Assembly (NCBI RefSeq): GCF_014635885.1 | Contig: NZ_BMDR01000007.1 | Span: forward strand, 124,001-188,000 | Source of the DNA: Acinetobacter vivianii | GTDB taxonomy: Bacteria > Pseudomonadota > Gammaproteobacteria > Pseudomonadales > Moraxellaceae | DNA: 64,000 nucleotides | Direction: 5' to 3' | Part shown: positions 9,601 through 20,103 of the stretch, in pieces | Position numbering within the stretch: the first letter of the stretch is position 1 | Layout: each line of letters starts with the position of its first letter | Position numbers and translations under genes: made by a program | The notes under the pieces: generated by a model | Told to the model about the DNA's origin: nothing | Databases searched by the model: none | The model's input: the letters and a program-made list of their open reading frames with translations, nothing else

Positions 9601-10142
9601 TGCAGGACTTGCAGAATACGGTTGATCAACTGAAAGATGCCATGAAAAGCATTGATCAGGAAACCCGTAAGTTATTCATGACGACTTTTGATCAGGTCAA
9701 TCAAGAGATGCAAGTCCTTTTCCCTAAAGTCTTTAATGGCGGGGAAGCGAGCTTAAGTCTTGAAGATGACTGGCAATCTGGTGTGAAATTGATGGCGCGT
9801 CCACCAGGTAAACGAAACAGTTCATTGGCTCTCTTATCGGGTGGTGAAAAAACCTTGACGGCATTGGCGCTGGTGTTTGCGATCTTTAGATTAAACCCTG
9901 CACCATTCTGTGTTTTGGATGAAGTTGATGCGCCTTTGGATGATGCCAACGTTCAGCGGTATTGTAATTTGGTAAAAGAGCTTTCTGAACAGGTGCAATT
10001 CATTTACATTACACATAATAAATTGGCGATGACAATGGCAACTGACTTACTGGGAGTGACCATGCCAGAGCCAGGCACATCAAAATTAGTGACTGTCGAT
10101 TTAGAGCAGGCAAAAGAATACGGGTTAGTTGCGGAGTCATAG
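6657..10142 (+). CDS. smc: Chromosome segregation ATPase SMC (condensin)
   Basis: 1161 residues. The N-terminal head holds the Walker A motif GPNGCGKSN (residues 31-39); the C-terminal head has the signature LLSGGEKTLTALAL and the Walker B CVLDEVDAPLDD. Between them lie two long glutamine-rich coiled-coil arms (about 170-500 and 660-1000) around a hinge. The hinge is interrupted at residues 561-583 by translation of a palindromic repeat (listed separately), yet the frame stays open and both head motifs are intact. SMC dimerises at the hinge and works with ScpA and ScpB, both encoded at 59.7-61.1 kb. AGGG lies just before the ATG. Confidence 0.97.
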   Translation: MRLSSLKLSGFKSFADSTTLNFKANRTAVVGPNGCGKSNVIDAIRWVMGESNARQLRGGSMQDVIFTGTAKRKPVGVASVELRFDNTYGKLGGAYNAYNELAVRRQVTREGKSEYFLNGTRCRRRDITDIFLGTGLGPRSYAVIEQGMINRLVDAKPEEMRVFIEEAAGVSRYQARRRETLQHLEHTEQNLARLDDIAAELKSQLRSLKRQSEAAIQYKTLEGQIRTLKIEILSFQANQSQKLQQEYTLEMTALGEQFKLVRSESQTIEHDLEATSALFQRLIQQSSPLQQEWQQAEKKLAELKMTLEQKQSLFQQNSSSLVQLEQQKVQTKERLQLSELQIETLSAQFDEQNETLLALEQQTQTAEQNVSDVQAQQKQAQQQFEQLKAQVDKQQQQKLQMAAQIEQLAKNVLRIEQQKQTLQSQSGQIRAQVQDEEQAQLEQLQQQLHQEIVELEAAIEELQQNLQTQQEQQQLDKADVQTLKTEIQVLLAEQKNLNQLVAKQSPKHQQNTLRLMQSLRLTAQGKSHASIIEKFLAKWLQAHLLDDEQSFQEGVARQLKNPSQPPFDKGRSSPLFQRGVRGDLKYLSDWIEAPQSSLWANVAVAESLAIALAHQAELQQTQSILTLDGYHVGADWVIGLHYDEDSQSAQGMLSHQVRLEEIELQLAEKQPKLLELEQQFSQQQHTLQQQQQQLQQQQQSLKQKQKELQQLDVQIAKLQSTAQAFVLQQQQLADQLKQLDLQLEEDAMQRDDLEIDLHALALKLEAVLPNYKTLQFQVENLNEQLDEQQQQLLQQQQQRESLRRQTSQANQQIELLEKDISFLKTQYHQIIEQIEQAKKFVDPIQLELPNLESQFQEQFHQTEKLQKNWNEWQLELNQIQEKQQQLTEQRHQAQQKDEQVREQLEQKRLAWQAAKSDREHYLEQLKELNAEALSDLSIEIKDHQQKLEKAQQQFEKIGAVNLAASQEYEEVSQRFDELSHQMQDLQNTVDQLKDAMKSIDQETRKLFMTTFDQVNQEMQVLFPKVFNGGEASLSLEDDWQSGVKLMARPPGKRNSSLALLSGGEKTLTALALVFAIFRLNPAPFCVLDEVDAPLDDANVQRYCNLVKELSEQVQFIYITHNKLAMTMATDLLGVTMPEPGTSKLVTVDLEQAKEYGLVAES
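8338..8407 (+). repeat. Palindromic repeat inserted in frame within smc
   Basis: Two perfect 9-bp hairpins in tandem: CCTCCCTTT/AAAGGGAGG (8350-8370, loop 3) and CCCCTCTTT/AAAGAGGGG (8375-8395, loop 3). They are framed by an imperfect outer pair AATCCCTCCC / GGGGAGATT (8338-8347 and 8399-8407). Translated, it gives NPSQPPFDKG then RSSPLFQRGVRGD. This base composition and the proline/glycine-rich peptide differ from the surrounding Gln-rich sequence. From memory, the same kind of peptide (SPLFQRG, PPFDKG) appears as translated mobile palindromes in many bacteria. Confidence 0.85.
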
Positions 10143-10143
10143 T

Positions 10144-11154
10144 ATGGAAATGAATACAATAATAGGCATTGTTATCGCCGTTGTGATTATGCTCGTTGGT
10201 TTAATGATGCTTTTAAGAAAACCGAAACCAGTCGAGCCGTCATTAGAAGCGGATTTATATATTAATCCTGAAAGTCAGCAGCCTGTCATCCCTCGTCATG
10301 TACGAGATCAAGTTTTACCAGATGAAGTGGTCACCACAACTGAACGTGTTGAACCAAGTCTGAATACAGACGCGGTTGCGGTAGAGCCCTCAGTAGAAAA
10401 AACGGTTGAGACTGCAAATACCGCAGAAAAAACAGAAGCTGTGGTTTCAACAGAAGAAGTGGCTAAAGAAGAAACTGTTGAAGCAGTTGTAGAAACTGAA
10501 ACTGTTCAAAAAGATGAGACCGTGACTGCTGAAGCAGAAACAACAGTCCTCTCTGAAAATGCAGAAGCTACAGAGAAAGCTGAGGAAAAGAAAACCGAAG
10601 CAGAACTCAGCTTGAACCCAAATATCGAAACGGTCGCAATTGAAGAGTTTGATGGCGAAAGTAATATTCTGGACGTGCATTTACACGAACAGCAACGCTA
10701 CGACGATGAAAGTGCTTTAGCCACCGCAGAGCAGATCATTGCTCTGAATGTTTATCCGAATCCACGCCGTGCATTATCGGGTGATAAAGCACTCAAAGTC
10801 TTATTAAAATATGGCTTACGTTTCGGTGAAATGTCGTGCTTCCATCGTTATGAAAATACCGATGAACCAAGTGCCTTGATGTTCTCTGTATTGCGTATGA
10901 CGGATAATGGCCCAGCTGGTTTTGATCTGGAAACCCTATCTGGTGAGCAGGTGCAAGGTCTTGCATTCTTCTTGGCATTACCAAACAGTAAGGCTGTTAC
11001 GGGTTATGACATGATGACCAGTATTGCGGGTTTAATTGCGCGTGAAGTTGATGGTAAGGTCTATGATGAAAATAATCTGGAATTTACGCCGCAGTTAAAA
11101 GAACATTGGCGTCATCACGTGATTGATTATCGTCCAAATCAGGCGGCAGTTTAA
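10144..11154 (+). CDS. zipA: Cell division protein ZipA
   Basis: 336 residues from the ATG one base after the smc stop codon. A single N-terminal membrane segment (about residues 5-23) is followed by a long Glu/Thr/Val-rich disordered linker (about 40-160). The globular C-terminal FtsZ-binding domain contains YPNPRRALSGDKALKVL and FFLALPNSKAVTGYDMM, typical of ZipA. It anchors FtsZ to the inner membrane at the division site. The smc-zipA-ligA order is shared by Acinetobacter and pseudomonads and supports the call. Confidence 0.93.
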   Translation: MEMNTIIGIVIAVVIMLVGLMMLLRKPKPVEPSLEADLYINPESQQPVIPRHVRDQVLPDEVVTTTERVEPSLNTDAVAVEPSVEKTVETANTAEKTEAVVSTEEVAKEETVEAVVETETVQKDETVTAEAETTVLSENAEATEKAEEKKTEAELSLNPNIETVAIEEFDGESNILDVHLHEQQRYDDESALATAEQIIALNVYPNPRRALSGDKALKVLLKYGLRFGEMSCFHRYENTDEPSALMFSVLRMTDNGPAGFDLETLSGEQVQGLAFFLALPNSKAVTGYDMMTSIAGLIAREVDGKVYDENNLEFTPQLKEHWRHHVIDYRPNQAAV

Positions 11155-11211
11155 TTAGTTGTTTATTCAAAACTGATTAACATGTTTTTAAATTTGAAAA
11201 TAAAGAACTTA

Positions 11212-11400
11212 ACGGAGTCATGTTCGGTTCTCATCCTATTTTAGGTTAAACCTTCGGTCCGACTTACTTTTGTTTCGGCAAAAGTAAGCAAAACCATTGT
11301 CATCTGCAAAACCTGTTTACTTCTTTCATCAAAATTCTTTTATTGCAAAAACATTATTTTGCTTAAACCACGCAGGTTGCAGATGACATTTCTGAGTATC
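11212..11400 (+). repeat. Dispersed intergenic repeat, copy 1
   Basis: Fills most of the 334-bp zipA-ligA gap. It contains a 10-bp hairpin CTTACTTTTG / CAAAAGTAAG (11263-11288, loop TTTCGG) and then a wide inverted repeat, GTCATCTGCAAAACCTG at 11299-11315 against CAGGTTGCAGATGAC at 11373-11387. The same layout recurs at 13543-13735 and, inverted, at 38172-38371. No reading frame of note is present. Confidence 0.85.
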
Positions 11401-11488
11401 ATATTTCATGTCTAACTCAGGTTCGATATACTAAATTTAGTAAAAATTATAGGGCGGTTTTTCCGCCCTTTTATATGGTGAAATTTAA

Positions 11489-13516
<2,028 letters not shown>

Positions 13517-13542
13517 ATTTTAAAATAACAGATGAGGAAAAT

Positions 13543-13735
13543 AACGGTGTCTTACTGAGTTCTCATCATATTTATAGATAAACCTTCGGTTCGACCTACT
13601 TTTGTTTTGGCAAAAGTAGGCAAAACCATTGTCATCCACAAAACCTGTTCATTTCCTACAATTGATCAATCAATCGCAGAAAAAATCTCTTTTCTTTATC
13701 ACGCAGGTTGTGGATGACGTCTCCGAGTACCAAGT
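13543..13735 (+). repeat. Dispersed intergenic repeat, copy 2
   Basis: Occupies the ligA 3' gap. The hairpin CCTACTTTTG / CAAAAGTAGG (13595-13620, loop TTTTGG) and the wide repeat GTCATCCACAAAACCTG / CAGGTTGTGGATGAC match copy 1, with paired changes: CTT-AAG became CCT-AGG and CTGCA became CCACA on both arms. These compensating changes point to selection for RNA or DNA structure. Confidence 0.88.
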
Positions 13736-13769
13736 TTTAATTAGCTTTGAATGAATATATTGTTTTGAA

Positions 13770-14825
13770 TCAAATATATTTTTTTACAATGCCGTCATCC
13801 AGCAATTGTTGGAAATGTTCACAGACACTTTCGCGCACATCGCGATATTCAATCCCTAAATCTTTCACGCTACGTTGTGAATTAAAATAGATGGGATAAC
13901 CCATATTCAACTTTACAAATTGACGTGAATGACCGAGGATTGGCGCAACAAAAGAAAAAGCTGTTTTTGGCACAGTAAAGTGTGGGAATGGAAATTTATA
14001 GCCAAACTTCTGAGTAAGTGCCTTGCCCATATCCAATAAGCTTAATGTTCCACCACAAATAATATAGCGGCCGTGTGCATTTGGATTTAATGCCGCAGCG
14101 ACATGTGCATCGGCAACATCACGAACATCGACAATCCCATTCCACATTGGCGGAACACCGAACAAGGTGGTGCCATTACCGAACTGTTGTAGTACTTCAA
14201 TACTACCTGACTGACTGGCATCGGTCAGGGATGGCCCCATCACTAAAGCCGGGTTAATGCATACCAGATCCCAACGGTTTTGTTGCTCGGCCATTTCCCA
14301 TGCTTTACGCTCGGCCATGACTTTTGAATAAGGATAGGGCTGGTGTGTTTCGCTACTGGTTGTGTTCCAGTGATTTTCATCAAACTCATTATTAGCGGTG
14401 TCTTGAATCTCAACTGCATCGCCATAGGTTGAGGCAATGCTTGATGTGAGTACGACACGTTTAACTGATTCAGTGCGATTAACGCTGTTCAAAACATTTT
14501 CTGTGCCTTTCACCGCAGGCTCAATGATATCTTTAACAGCATCTTTATAATTGGTGACAACGAAAGGCGATGCGGTATGAATCACGATCTCGCAATCTTT
14601 CATCGCTTCATCAAATGAACCTGATTCAAGCAAATCTGCTTTGAAAAACTGGATTTGTCCAGCTGATTGCTCTGCCAGATCATATAAATGCTGGATCTTA
14701 TTTTTCTTTGATGGGTCACGTACAGTTGCATGAACTGTATGACCTTGATTCAACAGACGTTCAATAATCCAGCCTGCAATATAACCCGTCGCGCCAGTGA
14801 CCAAAATTGGTTTGCTTTTATCCAT
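13770..14825 (-). CDS. NAD(P)-dependent extended SDR, dihydroflavonol-4-reductase-like
   Basis: 351 residues. The N-terminal Rossmann motif is VTGATGYIAGWI, TVRDP gives an NADP-type arginine after the second strand, and the catalytic motif is YPYSKVMAE with Ser in LTSSIAST upstream. This is the pattern of dihydroflavonol/cinnamoyl-CoA reductase-like aldehyde reductases; the true substrate is unknown. A GTG start at 14837 is in frame, but the ATG at 14825 has GGAA at the right distance. It is a single gene convergent with ligA across repeat copy 2. Confidence 0.82.
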   Translation of the reverse strand: MDKSKPILVTGATGYIAGWIIERLLNQGHTVHATVRDPSKKNKIQHLYDLAEQSAGQIQFFKADLLESGSFDEAMKDCEIVIHTASPFVVTNYKDAVKDIIEPAVKGTENVLNSVNRTESVKRVVLTSSIASTYGDAVEIQDTANNEFDENHWNTTSSETHQPYPYSKVMAERKAWEMAEQQNRWDLVCINPALVMGPSLTDASQSGSIEVLQQFGNGTTLFGVPPMWNGIVDVRDVADAHVAAALNPNAHGRYIICGGTLSLLDMGKALTQKFGYKFPFPHFTVPKTAFSFVAPILGHSRQFVKLNMGYPIYFNSQRSVKDLGIEYRDVRESVCEHFQQLLDDGIVKKYI

Positions 14826-15123
14826 TGTGGTTTCCACATTATGTTTTTGTGATTGCTGTTATTTACCGAATTTCGCTTAAACAAACAACAGCTGAGCAGT
14901 CATTTTTTATGATTTTTTGATCAAAACATCGGCGAAATAAGAAGCATTGCTAATGGTTACAAAAAATCAAACAAATGATTTTCAATAGAATTATCTCTTT
15001 TTAATGTGACAAATGATATGCAAAGGCTTATTTTATTTACATAAATTCAGTCAATTCGAACTGTAAATGCGTATGCTTCTCATTTTAATTTTATAAAAAT
15101 CATAAACTTACACATATTTGTTT

Positions 15124-15152
15124 TTGCAATTCTGTTCTAACTTGACCATAAT
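15124..15152 (+). promoter_or_regulatory. Sigma70-type promoter of bfr
   Basis: TTGCAA (15124-15129) and CATAAT (15147-15152) with a 17-base spacer lie 27 bases before the bfr start codon, and TAGGAG at about 15165 is the ribosome binding site. The rest of the 350-bp gap between the reductase and bfr (14826-15123) is AT-rich with no other feature I could support. Confidence 0.6.
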
Positions 15153-15178
15153 ATTGTCATTCGATAGGAGTAAGTATT

Positions 15179-15643
15179 ATGCGTGGCAATCCAGAAGTCA
15201 TCGACTATTTAAATATGCTCATTGGCGGTGAATTGGCTGCTCGTGATCAATATTTAATTCATTCAAGAATGTACGAAGATTGGGGTCTGAACAAGATCTA
15301 TGAGCGTATCGATCATGAAATGCAAGAAGAAGCATCTCATGCTGACGCAATCATTCGTCGTGTTTTGTTCCTTGGTGCTCAACCGAATATGAATCGTGAA
15401 GATATCAATGTCGGTACAGATGTTGTGAGTTGCTTAAAGGCCGATTTAGCACTTGAATATCATGTACGTGAAAAACTTGCGATTGGTATCAAACTATGTG
15501 AAGAAAAAGGCGACTTTATCAGCCGTGATATGTTACGCCAGCAACTTTCTGACACAGAAGAAGATCATACGTATTGGTTAGAAAAGCAATTACGTTTAAT
15601 TGAATTGATTGGTCTACAAAATTATATTCAATCACAAATCTAA
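15179..15643 (+). CDS. bfr: Bacterioferritin subunit lacking the haem-ligand methionine
   Basis: 154 residues, collinear with E. coli Bfr. The dinuclear iron residues are kept: Glu18, Glu51, His54, Glu93 (E. coli 94), and Glu and His in the TEEDH block. The intersubunit haem ligand Met52 is Ala52 here; a Met lies one helical turn earlier at 48 but would not point to the same place. By family knowledge such subunits oxidise and store iron and may co-assemble with a Met52-bearing partner encoded elsewhere. The C-terminus [10 protein letters not shown] is typical. It has its own promoter and terminator. Confidence 0.93.
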   Translation: MRGNPEVIDYLNMLIGGELAARDQYLIHSRMYEDWGLNKIYERIDHEMQEEASHADAIIRRVLFLGAQPNMNREDINVGTDVVSCLKADLALEYHVREKLAIGIKLCEEKGDFISRDMLRQQLSDTEEDHTYWLEKQLRLIELIGLQNYIQSQI

Positions 15644-15666
15644 TAAATTTCTGCACATGCAGTAAT

Positions 15667-15700
15667 TAAAAAGGGAGCTTGCAATAAAGTTCCCTTTTTT
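15667..15700. terminator. Bidirectional terminator between bfr and benP
   Basis: AAAAAGGGA / TCCCTTTTT with a loop of about 15 bases and A/T runs on both sides. It can stop bfr on the plus strand and the ben operon on the minus strand. Confidence 0.8.
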
Positions 15701-15732
15701 ATTTTGATCTGAAAAAATGCTGAAATGAAGGT

Positions 15733-17001
15733 TTAAAACTTTTTACTATAATTCACAAATAGGCGATCTTCACCAAAGTCATTGCCATGTTTCACGTTAT
15801 AGTCAATACGGATGTATTGTAGCGAAACACCTTTAAGATAAGGCTGTTGCAATGCATAGTTGAGAATGAGATTGGACTCAGATTCATGATTTTTCTCACC
15901 ATTGGCAGCTTTAAAATCATGTCCATAGACATATTTCACCATTGCATTTAGACCTGGCACATAATCTTTAAAATCGTAGCCATACATCAGGTGATAAGAC
16001 TTTTCATTCTTTTTAAAGAAGCCTGTCGCGTTCCAGTTGATAAAATAGGTTTCCGGCAGAAAACCATCAGGTAACGGATAAGCTGACTCACCAATAATTT
16101 GTTGATAACCCATACCAAAAGACTGGTTATTCACTTTCAGCATTTCAAGCAAACCAATATTTTGAGCATCGATATCGAAGTTGTGACCATCATTCTTGGC
16201 ATTAAAATATTTAAACTTGGAACTGAGACTAAAATTAGGCTGTTTCCACTGATGTTCTAATCCAACATAATGCTTGTTGTATAAGTCTTCTAAATTGCCA
16301 AAATAGTATTCTGCCTTCAATGATGGTGTGAGTTGATAACGCAAATCTAGATAATTTAGACCATCCGAATAAACGGTTTTGCCATTTGCGGTAAAGGAAA
16401 ACTTTTTAAAATCTTCTTCATTGCGGGGTGACACTTTGGTCACTCGACCAATTTCGGCATAGAGCTGATCAGAAATTTGCGATTTTAAATTTGTCCCCCA
16501 ATAAGAGGTGAGTAACTGGCGACTGGCATCCACCGCAGTTACAGGTAAGTCTAGCCAGAGTTCGCCCACACTTAATAAGGTTTTGTCATAACCAAGTTTC
16601 AGGGTCGCGCCATATTTTAAATAGTTAGATGCCTGTGATTGTGTTTGAACGTCAAAGGGCAGAACAGTATCAGCGACATGTTTATCTTTACTTAAGCGCA
16701 CCGCATATTGCACCGAAGCATCTGCACCAATGGTGATCGGCTTATCTGCGATCTGTAGTGGTGTCTCCTGCATTTTGGATTTATAAAATAGGGATGCCGC
16801 TTGGGACCAACTGCCAGTATCTTTGAGATTTGGATTGTCAAAGTCTCGATTGATATAGGCATTCTTCAGGGTAAATTTCCATTCATCTTGAACAGTTTGA
16901 GTCGATTCTGCGGCAGCGAGTAGCGGGCTGTAAAAGCTCCCCATCACAAGCAGTGTAGAGGCCGTTAAGCCATGTGGTTTAAAGCGTGGTAATAAAGTCA
17001 T
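15733..17001 (-). CDS. benP: OprD-family outer membrane porin for benzoate (BenP-like)
   Basis: 422 residues from the ATG at 17001, beginning with a signal peptide (KPHGLTASTLLVMG then a cleavage region near LLAAAES). The rest is a run of amphipathic strands and ends ...YSKKF with the terminal Phe needed for outer membrane assembly. OprD-family traits are the EWKFTLKNAYINRDF strand after the signal and the NLEDLYNKHYVG pattern. Position at the end of the ben operon after benK matches A. baylyi benP. An upstream in-frame start at 17040 overlaps a hairpin and is not preferred. Confidence 0.88.
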   Translation of the reverse strand: MTLLPRFKPHGLTASTLLVMGSFYSPLLAAAESTQTVQDEWKFTLKNAYINRDFDNPNLKDTGSWSQAASLFYKSKMQETPLQIADKPITIGADASVQYAVRLSKDKHVADTVLPFDVQTQSQASNYLKYGATLKLGYDKTLLSVGELWLDLPVTAVDASRQLLTSYWGTNLKSQISDQLYAEIGRVTKVSPRNEEDFKKFSFTANGKTVYSDGLNYLDLRYQLTPSLKAEYYFGNLEDLYNKHYVGLEHQWKQPNFSLSSKFKYFNAKNDGHNFDIDAQNIGLLEMLKVNNQSFGMGYQQIIGESAYPLPDGFLPETYFINWNATGFFKKNEKSYHLMYGYDFKDYVPGLNAMVKYVYGHDFKAANGEKNHESESNLILNYALQQPYLKGVSLQYIRIDYNVKHGNDFGEDRLFVNYSKKF

Positions 17002-17019
17002 AATCCATATCCAACGTAG

Positions 17020-17040
17020 GTGCGCCAGTCCTCGGCGCAC
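17020..17040 (-). other. Hairpin between benK and benP
   Basis: GTGCGCC / GGCGCAC with a 7-base loop, starting 6 bases after the benK stop codon. On the minus strand no T run follows, so it is more likely an mRNA processing or stability element, or a partial attenuator, than a full terminator. Confidence 0.6.
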
Positions 17041-17046
17041 TTATTT

Positions 17047-18405
17047 TTATTGCTGAGTCAGTGAAGCTTGTGTATCAAAGTTCGGTGCAGATTGTGCTGT
17101 CACTGAGGCTTTTAAATTGACCATAAAGATGGCAAGCGCAGCGATAATGCCTGGGATGGCAATCGCGAGAAAGTTCATTTGGTGAGGCAGTTCAAAGGTG
17201 AGCAAGGCACCCGTTAAGACAGGGCCAATGATGGCACCAATTCGTCCAATGCCTGAAGCCCAGCCCATGCCTGTTGAGCGTAATGCCGTCGGGTAGAATT
17301 GAGCGACAAAAGTATAGAGTAGAATTTGTGAGCCAATGGTTGCGGCACCAGCGATTGCAATCAAGCTATATAAAATAAATTGTGGACTATTAAAACCAAG
17401 CAGGATCAGGGCAGCCGCGCCAATCACGAACATACTGGTAATTACAGGTTTCAAATGGAATTTATCTGCCAGTGCACCGCCGCCAATCGCACCCACCATG
17501 CCTCCAATATTCAGTGCAAACAGGAATAACATACTGGCACCTAAAGAATAGCCTGCCTGTAACATCAGTTTTGGTAACCAGCTTCCCAAAGCATAGACCA
17601 TCAATAAACACATAAAGAAGGCAATCCAAAACATGAAAGTACTAAAGCTACGACCTTGTTGGAACAGTGCACGGACAGGTGCTTCGGTGGTGGTACTTTC
17701 ATTGAGAACCAGTTGGGTGTTGTTGGTTAATTCAGTTTCAGGTGCAATTTTAATGACGATCATTTTAGCTTGATCGTGATGATTCGATTTCACTAAAAAT
17801 GCCAGAGATTCAGGCAGGAACTTCCAGATCACAGGCAACAGTAACAGGGGAATACCCGCAATTAAAAACATGATTTGCCAGCCCATATCTTTGACCAGCC
17901 ATGCACCTAGTAAGGCTGAACTCATACCACCAATGGCATAGCCACTAAACATCAATGCAACCAAAGTGCTGCGGATTTTCTTCGGGGCATATTCAGTCAT
18001 AAGGGCCACGACATTCGGCATCACACCACCAATGCCTAAGCCTGCAATAAAACGTAAAATTGCAAATTCAACTGGATTACTGGCAAAAGCACCGAGAAAG
18101 GTAAATCCGCTGAATAAGGTGACACAGATCAGAATGGTTTTCTTACGGCCCAGTTTGTCTGAGAGCGTGCCAAAAATCATGGCGCCAAACATCATACCAA
18201 AGAGTGCTGCACTGGCAAGCAATCCAGCTTGCACGGCAGTCAGTGACCATTGCTGCATCAGTAATGGCAGCGCCACACCATAAATCACCAGATCGTATCC
18301 ATCAAAAATAATAATGATTAAACACCAAATTAAGACTTTCCAATGAAAAGCTGCAAAACGAGCTTTATCAATAATGTCATTAATATTGACCTTGTTTGTA
18401 TCCAT
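17047..18405 (-). CDS. benK: Benzoate MFS transporter (AAHS family)
   Basis: 452 residues with twelve predicted membrane segments. The aromatic acid:H+ symporter marks are present: FDGYDLVIYG in helix 1, the loop 2-3 motif GTLSDKLGRKK, and FLPESLAFLV after helix 6. It takes up benzoate with protons. It is next to benP and 448 bp from benE, so it may have its own promoter. The Ben assignment rests on context as well as family, since PcaK, VanK and MucK have the same motifs. Confidence 0.92.
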   Translation of the reverse strand: MDTNKVNINDIIDKARFAAFHWKVLIWCLIIIIFDGYDLVIYGVALPLLMQQWSLTAVQAGLLASAALFGMMFGAMIFGTLSDKLGRKKTILICVTLFSGFTFLGAFASNPVEFAILRFIAGLGIGGVMPNVVALMTEYAPKKIRSTLVALMFSGYAIGGMSSALLGAWLVKDMGWQIMFLIAGIPLLLLPVIWKFLPESLAFLVKSNHHDQAKMIVIKIAPETELTNNTQLVLNESTTTEAPVRALFQQGRSFSTFMFWIAFFMCLLMVYALGSWLPKLMLQAGYSLGASMLFLFALNIGGMVGAIGGGALADKFHLKPVITSMFVIGAAALILLGFNSPQFILYSLIAIAGAATIGSQILLYTFVAQFYPTALRSTGMGWASGIGRIGAIIGPVLTGALLTFELPHQMNFLAIAIPGIIAALAIFMVNLKASVTAQSAPNFDTQASLTQQ

Positions 18406-18853
18406 TGCTTCACCTCCGATTTGTGAAGTACAGGTTATTTTTTATTAAGCTATTTTGTTATTGGATCGGAGTCAAAAACCTAATTGATATATCTTTATGT
18501 CATTAAAGTATTGTGATTTTATTAATATAAACCATTGATAATTATTGTTTAAATTTAATTATTTGATTAGCTGTTAAAATTGAATTAAATATTAAATAGT
18601 GAGAATTTTGATGATTTTTTATGGCTTTTTAGCTGATTTTTAAATTGGGAAATCATGAGGTAAATAAACCCTCTGCTTTTAAATAAGGACATATTTTTAT
18701 TTGAGTTGTTGAGATAAAAATACAGAAAATTTTATTTAGGGAGAAGATTTTATATTTGAAGGGGAATTTTTTGAGATGACTTGCTAACGCTTAAAAGTTT
18801 AACTTCATGATCAAAGTCTCTTTTATTCGCCAGCAAGCAGCAAGATCGTGTAT
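18406..18853. other. AT-rich gap between benE and benK, no gene seen
   Basis: About 450 bases, very AT-rich, without a convincing reading frame, terminator or BenM-type ATAC-N7-GTAT dyad. Its length suggests a promoter for benKP, but none could be fixed by eye. Confidence 0.5.
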
Positions 18854-20059
18854 TTATGAGTTGCTTTTGGTCGATTGTAGTGGGGAGGATTGAGAGAGAA
18901 TAAGATGAGCAATGATCCCAATACAGATCCCCCAAAACACTGAACTTAAGCCTAGAAAATGCATCCCAGAAGCGGTAGAAAGAAAGGTAATCAGTGCAGC
19001 ATCGCGGTGTTGAGGATTTTGCATGGCAGCAGTGATATTGGTTGCAATCGCTCCCAGCAAGGCTAAGCCTGCCAAAGCCGCAACCAGTTCTTTGGGCAAT
19101 AAACTAAACAGCATGACAATACTACCAGCAAACAGTCCGCCGAGAATATAAAAAATCCCATTGGCGATCCCAGCGATATAACGCTTTTCTTTCAGTTCAT
19201 GTGCATCTTTACCCATGCATAATGCCGCGGTAATCGAGGCGAGGACGATGGTAATACCGCCAACACAGGCAACCGCTAAAGAGGCAATACTGGTTGCACT
19301 GATAATGGGTTTGGCTGGCGTGTCATAACCACTCAGTTTCATGATCGCCATACCCGGCAAAAACTGACCTGACAGGCTGACCAAAATCAAGGGCAGGGCC
19401 AGATTTAAGGTGGAGTTCCATGACCATTCTGGGCTGATCCATTGTGGAACTGCCAGATTAAAACTCACTTCAACAGGATTCATTTTTCCCAAAAATAAAC
19501 TGAGTAAGATTCCAGCTGCCAATACCCAGATCATAGTATAGCGAGGCATCAGCCGTTTTGCAATCAGAAATACCATCAGCATGCTAAACACAATCAAAGG
19601 CATACTATCTGAAGCAGTAAACAGATTGATCCCGAACTGGAACAGGATACCTGCCATCATTCCCGCAGCAACATCTTGAGGAATCCATTTCAGTAGTTTG
19701 TCGAAACAGCCTGTAATCCCAATCAGAAAAATCACAATTGCAGAAGTGATATAGGCCGCGACTGCTTCATTCAATGAAATATCAGGAAATAACGTGACCA
19801 ATAACGCCGTCCCCGGTGCAGACCAAGCAGTAATGACGGGTGTTTTATATTTAATGGAGAGATAAATCCCCGCAACTGCCGCACCGATGGAAATGCCCCA
19901 AATCCATGACACCATCATGTCTGTAGAAACATTAGCGCGTTGCGCTGCCTGAAAGAAAATAATCAGTGGGCCAGAATAAGAAATTAGCACGGCAAGAAAG
20001 CCTGCAACCGTAGCTGAAATAGACCAGTCTTGTTTTAATGTTCTGAGTAAAGTTGTCAT
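18854..20059 (-). CDS. benE: Benzoate/H+ symporter BenE
   Basis: 401 residues from the ATG at 20059, which has AAGGAGG upstream; a GTG at 20080 is in frame but lies before that site. It is a membrane protein of 12 or so segments with the BenE-family features FQAAQRANVS, SAPGTALLV and DVAAGMMAGILFQFG. It provides a second benzoate uptake route beside BenK. It follows benD by 44 bases in the operon. Confidence 0.92.
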   Translation of the reverse strand: MTTLLRTLKQDWSISATVAGFLAVLISYSGPLIIFFQAAQRANVSTDMMVSWIWGISIGAAVAGIYLSIKYKTPVITAWSAPGTALLVTLFPDISLNEAVAAYITSAIVIFLIGITGCFDKLLKWIPQDVAAGMMAGILFQFGINLFTASDSMPLIVFSMLMVFLIAKRLMPRYTMIWVLAAGILLSLFLGKMNPVEVSFNLAVPQWISPEWSWNSTLNLALPLILVSLSGQFLPGMAIMKLSGYDTPAKPIISATSIASLAVACVGGITIVLASITAALCMGKDAHELKEKRYIAGIANGIFYILGGLFAGSIVMLFSLLPKELVAALAGLALLGAIATNITAAMQNPQHRDAALITFLSTASGMHFLGLSSVFWGICIGIIAHLILSQSSPLQSTKSNS

Positions 20060-20103
20060 TCGGTGATGGCCTCCTTGCACATCTGAAACGAAAAAGATCA
20101 GGA

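Noticed and set aside
7400..9960. Several minus-strand and alternative-frame reading frames inside smc
   Set aside because: They are shadows of the Gln-rich coiled coil (CAA/CAG runs read as Leu/Cys on the other strand).
18750..18935. 61-codon minus-strand frame at the end of benE
   Set aside because: It overlaps the benE coding sequence in another frame and has no supporting start signal.
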